Shown piece after piece: positions 6,927 through 13,547 of a stretch of DNA of 13,673 bases. Position numbers and translations under genes: made by a program. A model generated the notes under the pieces. It made no database searches, was not told the origin of the DNA, and worked only from the letters and a program-made list of their open reading frames with translations. The DNA is taken from contig CAJJPG010000040.1 of NCBI GenBank assembly GCA_905193585.1, positions 1 through 13,673 of the forward strand, written 5' to 3'. The DNA is from an uncultured Oscillospiraceae bacterium. Its GTDB lineage: Bacteria > Bacillota > Clostridia > Oscillospirales > Acutalibacteraceae. The stretch's first letter is position 1; every line of letters begins with the position of its first letter.

Positions 6927-9407
6927 GTGGGCGATTACATAAAATATACCGTTTGGTTTGACGATGTAGGCACGGTAGGAGATTGGTGGTATAGCGGCAC
7001 TAATACAGGCGTATCCCTTACCGCCGAGCAAAAAGCGAGCTTGAGCGCTATTGAAATCAAGATTCCGGACGATGGCGACGTATTGTGTTATTTCGATGAC
7101 TTCCGTTACGAAAAGCGTAATTCCGAACCCGTAAAGGAAAAGAAGCTTGATTTAAAAACCGCAGTCATTACAGAAGATAACGGTTATACCGATACCGAAC
7201 AGCCGAAGAAAACCGCCGATTCAATTACCTATTCCGTAGACGGAAAAGTGAAGTTAAATGATGAAGGCAAATATTATTATCAGGGCTGGAAGACGGTAAT
7301 CGATGTATCCAAAGGCACTATGATTAACGCAAACGGACTTAAGATTACCGCCACATATAATTCAACAGGCGCAAACAAGCTGAAGATAGGCGCAACCCTG
7401 TACGGTATTGACGACAACGGCAAAGAACAGTGGTGGAACTGGGGACAAAATCCTGACAGTATTAATGTATCAGCCAATACGGAAGTGACAAGTACTCTCA
7501 AGTATACCGAAGAATTGTTTGAGACCGGTTCGGGGGGCATACATGGTTGGGGCAATACAAAAGGTTATCCCACCAGTTCGGAAAGTGCTATGCTGAAGCA
7601 AATTCAGCTCTATGTTTGGGCGCCCGCAGACGCTGTCGCAGGCGACACAGTTACTATCAGTGAAGTTAGTGTTCTTTACGGCGGTGGTAAGGTTTCTCTT
7701 GCTGACGGTGTAAAGAACGGTACAATTTCGGTCGGAGATAACGGGTACACCTATCAGAACAGCTCTGCCGTAAGCAATACCGGTTATTTCTTCGCAGGAG
7801 AAAAGGCGGTTATTAATGTAATCCCCGATACCGGATATGCACTTGTTCCCGGGAGCTTAAAGCTTATCGACAGCACCGGTAAAGAAATCGAAATAACACG
7901 CGAGGGCTTCCGCAAGCTTAACAGCGCCTCCTACAGCTTTACAATGCCTGCTGCGGACGTTACGGTATCGGCTGAATTTGCGTCGGAGGCAGATGCTCTC
8001 GGAACGGTTTACGGCAGCGTAAGCACCGACATTGCAAGCAATCAGCTTAAATTTGATTATACCGTTCCGCTTAAGAACGGCAAGATTAAGGTTGACGGCG
8101 CAGAGTACAAAGCGGTCGGCTACGGTGTACTTGTAACGACCGATGAGGTTCTTAATAAGTATAGCTTCTGGTACGGCATTACCGTTGAGGATATTGAAAA
8201 CGGCAACTATATCGCCGAGCTTTCAACCAATGTTCACATAAATGAAAGCGACGGTTACTTCTACGACAAGAGCGTTTCGCTGGCACGCTTTAATGCGGTT
8301 GTTAACGTTCCCGACAGTATGAAGGATACCGTATTTGCGGCTCGCCCTTATGTTGAATACGAAAAAGACGGCAAGACCGAACGCCTATACGGTGACAATA
8401 AAAGCTATTCGTTCGCTTCCCAAGCATTCGGAATGGATAAATTTGCCGCAGAGCCGAGCTATGCTAAGGGCGTAAATATGGCGGGCGTGTTTGACAACAC
8501 GAATGCCGACGCCACCGCAGTTCGCAATTCTATATATGTAGCACCCGAAACCTATAATGCTGTTAAGACTGCGGGATTCGACCATGTAAGACTTCCCGTT
8601 ACCTTCGCGTCTCATCTTGACGCGGACGGTACAATTAACGCGGATTATCTTGAAGCGGTAGATAAGGCGGTAATCGCGGCGCTAAGCAACGACCTTACCG
8701 TTGTAATCGATTTGCACCATTACGGCGAGTTGAAGGATAATGTTTCAGCTAATGAAGCTACCTTCTACAGCATTTGGGAGCAGTTGGCAAAGCATTACAA
8801 GAATTACCCGAACAGAGTTATCTTTGAGCTTTTGAACGAGCCCAATACCACCGACTCGGCTACTTCGATGACTTCGGATGATTTAAACAGAATACAGCTT
8901 GCAGTTGTAGGTAAGATTCGCGCTATCGATAACGATCGCAAGATGGCTCTTGCTGTTTTCAACAATAACAACGCTTCCTCATTACAATCTCTTTCACTGC
9001 CTGCCGATAAGAGCAACCTGATAATTTCGATTCATAATTATGACGCCTACAGATTTACGCATCAGGACTTAGACAGCAACTGCCCTGTCGGAGTGGATTA
9101 CGCAGCAAGCGGTTCGGAAAAACAAATTAATGCAATGGCAGATACTGTTAAGAAGTATTCCAAAGATAACGGTATTCCGGTTTGGATTAGCGAATTCGGC
9201 GTGTACTTAGGCGGTCTCAATAAAACCGAGGAATTTAAGGATGAAGACGTTACCAGTTATTATTCCGCCTTTACAAAAGCTTGCGGAACTGACATCGGCT
9301 GGTGCGTATGGGAATACAATGTCGGCTTCGGTGTTTTCGATTCTAAAAATAACCTTAAAGGGTTCGTAAAAGACGGTCTTTTACAGACTAACCGATTGAG
9401 ATTATAA
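6927..9407 (+). CDS. Secreted multimodular GH5 protein, C-terminal catalytic half
   Basis: This is the continuation of the same frame after TGA 6894-6896. The first possible start is GTG 6927, which has no ribosome-binding site, so independent translation is doubtful. In order it holds the end of the A-type module (to FDDFRY, ~7108), a B-type module (~7140-7685) and a repeat-like domain with AGEKAVINVIPDTGYA and FTMPAADVTVSAEF (~7690-7985), which resembles bacterial surface repeats of the InlB-B type. A further beta-rich module (~8000-8430) precedes the GH5 barrel (~8450-9390). Numbered from GTG, the acid/base is Glu638 (FELLNEP) and the nucleophile Glu756 (VWISEFG). HVRLP, HNY (703-705) and VWEY are conserved. 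Unlike its two neighbours it has FTHQDLDSN where they have FTHQGAxW, so one cleft tryptophan is missing or moved. If joined to the first half, it is an exported 1402-residue glycanase. It has no dockerin or anchor. Confidence 0.85.
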   Translation: MGDYIKYTVWFDDVGTVGDWWYSGTNTGVSLTAEQKASLSAIEIKIPDDGDVLCYFDDFRYEKRNSEPVKEKKLDLKTAVITEDNGYTDTEQPKKTADSITYSVDGKVKLNDEGKYYYQGWKTVIDVSKGTMINANGLKITATYNSTGANKLKIGATLYGIDDNGKEQWWNWGQNPDSINVSANTEVTSTLKYTEELFETGSGGIHGWGNTKGYPTSSESAMLKQIQLYVWAPADAVAGDTVTISEVSVLYGGGKVSLADGVKNGTISVGDNGYTYQNSSAVSNTGYFFAGEKAVINVIPDTGYALVPGSLKLIDSTGKEIEITREGFRKLNSASYSFTMPAADVTVSAEFASEADALGTVYGSVSTDIASNQLKFDYTVPLKNGKIKVDGAEYKAVGYGVLVTTDEVLNKYSFWYGITVEDIENGNYIAELSTNVHINESDGYFYDKSVSLARFNAVVNVPDSMKDTVFAARPYVEYEKDGKTERLYGDNKSYSFASQAFGMDKFAAEPSYAKGVNMAGVFDNTNADATAVRNSIYVAPETYNAVKTAGFDHVRLPVTFASHLDADGTINADYLEAVDKAVIAALSNDLTVVIDLHHYGELKDNVSANEATFYSIWEQLAKHYKNYPNRVIFELLNEPNTTDSATSMTSDDLNRIQLAVVGKIRAIDNDRKMALAVFNNNNASSLQSLSLPADKSNLIISIHNYDAYRFTHQDLDSNCPVGVDYAASGSEKQINAMADTVKKYSKDNGIPVWISEFGVYLGGLNKTEEFKDEDVTSYYSAFTKACGTDIGWCVWEYNVGFGVFDSKNNLKGFVKDGLLQTNRLRL

Positions 9408-9409
9408 CA

Positions 9410-10639
9410 ATGCTTCAAAAATACATTCATACCAATTTTGATAAATGCGTAAGGGTTAACACAGAGGATAAGGGTAAGCACATAGGCTTGCCGTACCCCT
9501 ACACCGTACCCTGCGTAAGCGGAATGTTTCAGGAAATGTACTACTGGGACACCTATTTCACCAATCTCGGGCTTATCCTTTCGGATAAGCTCGGGCAGGC
9601 GAAAAACAATACCGATAACATTCTGTACCTTGTCGAGCGCTTCGGTTATATGCCCAACGGCAACCGCACTGACTATTTAAAAACCTCTCAGCCGCCCTTC
9701 CTTTCCCTTATGGTTAAGGATATTTACGAAAAAACAGGGGATAAGGAGTGGCTTAGAAAAGCGGTAAAGACTATCCAAAATGAGTATTCCTTCTGGATGG
9801 AGCGGAGAATTACTCCCTGCGGACTTAACCGCTACGGTATTAACCGCGAACAACCCGGCTGTGACAACCTTGAGGAGGAGCTTATAAAAAGGCTCGGCTT
9901 TGAGCCGCCTATAGACGGCAGGGAAAAGCGAATCGAGCATTTTGCCGCCTCCTGTGAGAGCGGATGGGATTTAACCCCGCGTTTCGGCTACGAGGCGTTT
10001 AACTATGCTCCTGTTGACCTTAACTGTTTGCTTTACGCTTTTGAAAGCAATATGGCTTATTTTTGTGAAGAGCTTGGAGACGGCGACCCGACAGCTTGGC
10101 GCGAGCGCGCAAAACAGCGGGCAGAGCTTATGAAAAAGCTTATGACAGCAAAAGACGGCTGTATGTACGACTACAATTTTGTAAGCGGAAAATTAAGTCC
10201 TGTTCTTTCCGCCGCCTCATTTTTTCCGCTTTTTGTCGGTATGCTGACCAAAAGCGAGGCGTATGCGGCTCACAAAAGGCTTATGAGCCTTGAAATGAAA
10301 TGCGGCATAACCGCCTGCGAAAAAAATGACCTGCGCGGAAATTATCAGTGGGATTATCCCAACGCATGGGCGTGTCTGCAAATGGTTGCCGCCGCAGGAC
10401 TTATCAATTACGGCTTTACGGACGACGCGGTTCGCCTTGCGGTCAAGTTTACCTCAATGGTCGAAAATTGCTATCAGAAAACGGGAAATCTTTGGGAGAA
10501 GTATAATGCGGAAGACGGCGGAATAAATACCGTAAACGAGTACGAAATGCCGCCTATGCTCGGCTGGACAGCAGGTACATACCTGTATTTAATCGAAATC
10601 TGTAAAAAATATTTGAACGGAGGAACAGGTAATGAATAA
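9410..10639 (+). CDS. GH37 trehalase-like glycoside hydrolase, cytoplasmic
   Basis: The 409-residue protein carries the family GH37 marks in order: SGMFQEMYYWDTYF (37-50, first trehalase signature), PNGNR (82-86) followed by SQPPF, ESGWDLTPRF (183-192), QWDYPNAW (313-320, second signature) and LWEKYN (361-366). By comparison with E. coli TreA, Asp187 in GWD should be the acid and Glu363 in WEKY the base of an inverting reaction. Known GH37 enzymes hydrolyse alpha,alpha-trehalose to glucose. This one is shorter than the usual ~500-550 residues. It has no signal peptide, so it is presumably cytoplasmic. It starts 2 nt after the GH5 stop with no clear ribosome-binding site, which points to coupled translation, and overlaps the dockerin gene by 8 nt. 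Its place among beta-glycanases leaves room for a substrate other than trehalose. Confidence 0.88.
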   Translation: MLQKYIHTNFDKCVRVNTEDKGKHIGLPYPYTVPCVSGMFQEMYYWDTYFTNLGLILSDKLGQAKNNTDNILYLVERFGYMPNGNRTDYLKTSQPPFLSLMVKDIYEKTGDKEWLRKAVKTIQNEYSFWMERRITPCGLNRYGINREQPGCDNLEEELIKRLGFEPPIDGREKRIEHFAASCESGWDLTPRFGYEAFNYAPVDLNCLLYAFESNMAYFCEELGDGDPTAWRERAKQRAELMKKLMTAKDGCMYDYNFVSGKLSPVLSAASFFPLFVGMLTKSEAYAAHKRLMSLEMKCGITACEKNDLRGNYQWDYPNAWACLQMVAAAGLINYGFTDDAVRLAVKFTSMVENCYQKTGNLWEKYNAEDGGINTVNEYEMPPMLGWTAGTYLYLIEICKKYLNGGTGNE

Positions 10640-10946
10640 AATGAAAAAAGGACTTGCGGCTGTTGCTTTTGCTGCGATTACTGCCTGTGCGATTGCGGGC
10701 AATGTAAGCGCCGTACAGTACGGCGACAATGTTATTACAGACGCGGAAAAATACAATGTCGGCAAAAGCCTAAGATACGATGTGAATACCGACGGATATT
10801 TTAACATTTTAGACCTTGTAAGGGTCAAAAAGGCCGCCGCCGACAGCGATGTTGAATTAGATAAGTCTGCTCTCGGTATTAGCGAGACCGATACCGTTCA
10901 GGCAACGCATATCACACTCTTAAGGCAAGCACTGCTTAGCAAATAA
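10632..10946 (+). CDS. Small secreted stand-alone dockerin protein
   Basis: The 104-residue product has a signal peptide (basic MNKMKK, hydrophobic Ala-rich core, cleavage near NVSA/VQ after residue 27). A single clear dockerin repeat follows at about 50-66: DVNTDGYFNILDLVRVKK keeps the EF-hand-like calcium ligands Asp50, Asn52, Asp54 and Asp61 and the F-helix. The second half (LGISETDTVQATHITLLRQ) has the spacing of a second repeat but lacks the DxNxDG ligands. The mature protein is little more than the dockerin. Known dockerins bind cohesins on scaffoldins and attach enzymes to cellulosomes; here nothing is attached. It might be an adaptor, a competitor for cohesins or a leftover of a larger protein. 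GGAGG at 10619-10623, 8 nt upstream, supports the start inside the end of the GH37 gene. Confidence 0.82.
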   Translation: MNKMKKGLAAVAFAAITACAIAGNVSAVQYGDNVITDAEKYNVGKSLRYDVNTDGYFNILDLVRVKKAAADSDVELDKSALGISETDTVQATHITLLRQALLSK

Positions 10947-10976
10947 TAGTTCCGCATAAATCACTTTAAAAAAACG

Positions 10977-11023
10977 GCGGCGTGGTGAATACGGCTTTAC
11001 TGCTCATTTTACCGCGCCGCTTT
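10977..11023 (+). terminator. Probable operon terminator after the dockerin gene
   Basis: GCGGCGTGGTGAA (10977-10989) pairs with TTTACCGCGCCGC (11008-11020) with two G-U wobbles; the loop is 18 nt. Only three T follow (11021-11023), so the tail is weak. Its place 30 nt after the last gene of the cluster supports a terminator role. Confidence 0.6.
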
Positions 11024-11041
11024 GTGCTATCGGTTAGGTGA

Positions 11042-11277
11042 TATTATCTTGTTAATTTCTTCAGCTTTCAACCGTCGCTGAATTTCGGATTTGCAAAAAA
11101 ACCGAATCTTGGCAAAATCTCTATACCGATGAGCCGTGCCTTAAGGTGCATGAAGAGGTATTAAATATAATACGCTACTATTTAAATTTAGGTATTGACG
11201 GCTTTAGAGTTGATCTTGCTTGCAGTATAGTACATAGACAGAGATTTAATGTAGGATTTGTATTTGAGTGTTCTTGA
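11042..11277 (+). pseudogene. Remnant of a GH13 alpha-amylase-family gene
   Basis: Two pieces of a GH13 catalytic domain are visible in neighbouring frames. The first (11042-11101) reads YYLVNFFSFQPSLNFGFAKK, resembling the segment with QPxLN before the catalytic part. The second (from ~11098 to TGA 11277) reads ESWQNLYTDEPCLKVHEEV and then GIDGFRVDLACSIV, the conserved GH13 region II in which the Asp of FRVD is the nucleophile. They join if the run of seven A at 11095-11101 had one more A. Both ends of the domain are missing, and the sequence after SIV no longer looks like GH13. It is therefore a true fragment, whatever the cause of the frameshift. It sits between the glycanase cluster and the regulator, on the same strand. 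Confidence 0.78.
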
Positions 11278-11400
11278 ATGTTTGTCGAATTTGAGAAGGA
11301 ATATAATAAGGCACTTTGATGCAGAAGATGATTTTTTAATAAAAATCAAGGCATGATAATTGAGTGCTGCGAGCGATCTTCGACACTTTCAATGTGCAAA

Positions 11401-11432
11401 TATCGAAGCTTTCGATAAAATTTTATCGAAAG
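11401..11432 (+). promoter_or_regulatory. Inverted-repeat operator array
   Basis: A perfect 24-bp palindrome (11409-11432; half CTTTCGATAAAA) ends two bases before the -35 box of the regulator promoter. The 7-mer TATCGAA occurs at 11401-11407 and 11424-11430, and its complement TTCGATA at 11411-11417, so three half-sites alternate in direction with short spacers. There is no T-run, so a terminator is unlikely. The regulator downstream carries a winged-helix-like end, so autoregulation is the natural inference. Confidence 0.65.
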
Positions 11433-11434
11433 TA

Positions 11435-11463
11435 TTGACGGACTGTTTGCTGGGTGATATAAT
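11435..11463 (+). promoter_or_regulatory. Sigma-A type promoter of the regulator gene
   Basis: TTGACG (11435-11440) and TATAAT (11458-11463) are 17 bp apart. TG at 11455-11456, one base before the -10 box, adds an extended -10 element. Transcription should start near 11470. This makes the coding start at 11495 the only sensible one, because the frame, although open from 11360, would otherwise run across operator and promoter. Confidence 0.85.
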
Positions 11464-11494
11464 GGCATTAAGAAAAGTGTACGAAGGTGGAAAT

Positions 11495-12958
11495 ATGTCT
11501 ATTCCAATCAATATAGATGATTTAATAAATCAAAGGGTTGTTGAGTCAACACGCATAGAATTTAAGAGTGACTGGAATCCTAACCCGATAATTCACAGTA
11601 TATGCGCCTTTGCGAACGATATAGATAATGTTGGCGGTGGGTATATAATTATCGGTGTTGAGGAAGAGAACGGAAGTCCGGTATTTCCCGTTAAAGGAAT
11701 AAAACAGGACAGAATAGACGGAATTTTAAAGGAACTTATAGGATTTTGCCATTGTATTGAGCCTCTATACAACCCTGTGGTTGAACCGATTTTGTTTCAA
11801 GGTGTATATATTATTGTTGTTTGGATTACGGGCGGCTATGGAAGACCGTATAAAGCGTCGAAGGATGTATTTACAGAAAAATCCAATAAGCTTTACTATA
11901 TCAGAAAATTCAGCAGCACTATTGTTGCTTCCTCAGAGGAAGAAAAGCAGTTGTTTTATGTTTCGTCGGATATTCCGTTTGATGACCGTGCTAACCTTGC
12001 GGCAGATGTTTCAGATTTGGATATCGGACTTATGCGCCAGCATCTAAAGGAAATAGGAAGCAGCTTGTATGAAATATCTCTTAAAGAAGATGCATTGAAA
12101 ATTGCAAAGGATATGCAGTTGCTATCCGGACCGGTTGAAAATATTAAACCGCTGAATGTAGGAATACTTATGTTTTCTGAGCAACCTGAACGGTATTTCC
12201 GTTATGCGCGGATTGAGGTTGTGGATATTCCGGATCCTACAGGCACCAATATGGTGGAAAAGGTATTCACCGGACCGATTCAAAGACAGCTAAAGGATGC
12301 CCTGGCATATATTAAAAACTATATATTGAAAGAAGCTATAATTAAAGAATCCGATAAAGCCGAATCAATAAAAATATATAATTACCCATATGCAGCAGTT
12401 GAAGAATTACTTTCTAATGCTGTTTATCATCGTTCCTATCAAATAAATGAGCCGATTACCGTAAGAATAACCCCGCAGAATATTTCAATAACAAGTTTCC
12501 CCGGATTCGACAGAAGTATTTCGGATAAAAGAATTTCGGAATATGACATAACTTCACCTATATACCGAAACAGACGAATCGGTGATTTTTTAAAGGAACT
12601 TCATCTGATTGAGGGGCGAAATACCGGTTATCCGACTGTGCTTAATGCACTTCGCGATAACGGTTCACCGTATCCGGAGTTTGAAATGGACGAGGGCAGA
12701 AATTATCTTACGGTTAAGCTTTCGATTCACCCGTACTTTTTACCGAATATGATAATCAGTCCAAAAAAATTGGAGTACCGTCAAAGAATAATAAACGCTT
12801 TAGGTGATGGGGAAATGTCATTAAATGAATTGTCTAAAGCAATGGGCTATAAGGGGATTACTACTAAATTGTCATTTACGGTAGATGATATGATAAAATC
12901 CGGCGTCATTGAAAAAGTGATGGTGGGAGCGTATGCTAAATTGCATATTCCTAAATGA
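11495..12958 (+). CDS. AlbA_2 (Schlafen-type) domain regulator with GHKL-like and winged-helix C-terminal regions
   Basis: Starting from ATG 11495 (GGTGG at 11486-11490) gives 487 residues. The N-terminal AlbA_2/Schlafen domain (about 10-130) shows ESTRIEFKSDW and then FANDIDNVGGGYIIIGVEE, the family's acidic-lysine and glycine-rich motifs. The region 290-412 has the VEELLSNAVYHRSY motif and EGRNTGYPTVLNAL, typical of the ATP-binding C-terminal domain (HATPase_c_4) found in these proteins. The last ~60 residues (RQRIINAL onwards, 428-487) look like a winged helix. Members are usually annotated as putative transcriptional regulators or RecG-like ATP-binding proteins; their biochemistry is poorly known, and some act in phage defence. 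The gene has its own promoter, operator array and terminator. It is monocistronic and separate from the glycanase cluster, so a link to that cluster is only possible, not shown. Confidence 0.87.
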   Translation: MSIPINIDDLINQRVVESTRIEFKSDWNPNPIIHSICAFANDIDNVGGGYIIIGVEEENGSPVFPVKGIKQDRIDGILKELIGFCHCIEPLYNPVVEPILFQGVYIIVVWITGGYGRPYKASKDVFTEKSNKLYYIRKFSSTIVASSEEEKQLFYVSSDIPFDDRANLAADVSDLDIGLMRQHLKEIGSSLYEISLKEDALKIAKDMQLLSGPVENIKPLNVGILMFSEQPERYFRYARIEVVDIPDPTGTNMVEKVFTGPIQRQLKDALAYIKNYILKEAIIKESDKAESIKIYNYPYAAVEELLSNAVYHRSYQINEPITVRITPQNISITSFPGFDRSISDKRISEYDITSPIYRNRRIGDFLKELHLIEGRNTGYPTVLNALRDNGSPYPEFEMDEGRNYLTVKLSIHPYFLPNMIISPKKLEYRQRIINALGDGEMSLNELSKAMGYKGITTKLSFTVDDMIKSGVIEKVMVGAYAKLHIPK

Positions 12959-12980
12959 TTTTTCGCTAACAGGATATATG

Positions 12981-13022
12981 AAAACGGCAGTGATTATTTT
13001 TTAATAATTGCTGTCGTTTTTT
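12981..13022 (+). terminator. Rho-independent terminator of the regulator gene
   Basis: An 18-bp stem (12981-12998 with 13003-13020, three G-U wobbles) with a TTTT loop lies 22 nt after the regulator stop codon. T13017-T13022 form the tail. The A-rich left base makes it potentially bidirectional. Confidence 0.88.
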
Positions 13023-13339
13023 ACTTAAGGGGGGAGGTTTTTCGGAATATATTAAGACTATGTATATAGAGGGCGCAAGAAAAGCGTCTTATGAACCTTG
13101 AAAAATATGCCTATGGGCATTATAGAAAACATACTGTAAAACAGCAGGGGAGCGGCGTTTGCTTAAACGCAGAAAGCAAAGGTACGACAGCCTTTGTCCG
13201 CGATGATCATTTTAAAAGACACTTGCCGTGGGCTTGGACGGTAAGCGGGCAGAAGTCAGCCCGTTGCAGTATGTCCCTGCGGAGGGGCTAAATACTCCGT
13301 CAGTTAAACAGAGTGTTGAAAAACAGGAGTGTAATTATA
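13023..13339 (+). other. Poorly coding stretch with doubtful ORFs
   Basis: One open frame, 13091-13291, could encode 66 residues (MNLEKYAYGHYRKHTV...) but has no ribosome-binding site and an unusual composition. A second frame, running to TAA 13354-13356, reads protein-like near its end (EVSPLQYVPAEGLNTPSVKQ) but has no clear start. A third shows SEYIKTMYIEGARKA around 13041-13085. No family is recognised in any of them. The switching frames could mean a decayed gene, but nothing confirms it. Confidence 0.3.
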
Positions 13340-13516
13340 ATGAATGCGGCAAATAACGGTATTTTAAAAAGATTGCTCGGCAACCAAAATCTCACGGTAT
13401 CATTTTCCGAGGAAGAAACAGGGGATATAAAGGCAAATGTTTTTTCACTTCTTTTAAGCATATATAAATCCCGCGTTGAATCGGAAGTCAGAGGCAGTAT
13501 AAAAAGTCAAATTTGA
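13340..13516 (+). CDS. Small hypothetical protein
   Basis: The ATG at 13340 follows AGGAG (13325-13329) with 10 nt between, giving a 58-residue product that starts MNAANNGILKRLLGN. It has no signal peptide, membrane helix or known motif. The middle is acidic (SFSEEETGD) and the C-terminal half is likely helical (FSLLLSIYKSRVE). An upstream in-frame ATG would start at 13313 but lacks a ribosome-binding site. Its stop codon lies inside the -35 box of the next promoter. I do not recognise it; a chance ORF remains possible. Confidence 0.45.
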   Translation: MNAANNGILKRLLGNQNLTVSFSEEETGDIKANVFSLLLSIYKSRVESEVRGSIKSQI

Positions 13517-13541
13517 CAAAATAACTTTTGTGTGCTATACT
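13513..13541 (+). promoter_or_regulatory. Strong sigma-A promoter, stable-RNA type
   Basis: A consensus TTGACA (13513-13518) and TATACT (13536-13541) are spaced by exactly 17 bp. The -10 box is followed at once by CCCCGGCG, a GC-rich discriminator of the kind seen at growth-rate and stringently controlled stable-RNA promoters. Transcription should begin near 13548. Confidence 0.82.
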
Positions 13542-13547
13542 CCCCGG

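Noticed and set aside
11409..11432. Palindrome upstream of the regulator as a terminator
   Set aside because: It is AT-rich, has no loop or T-run of the right kind, and abuts a -35 box.
11360..11494. Upstream extension of the AlbA_2 regulator from TTG 11360
   Set aside because: The extension would cover the operator and a near-consensus promoter. The ATG at 11495 has a ribosome-binding site and begins at the expected domain edge.
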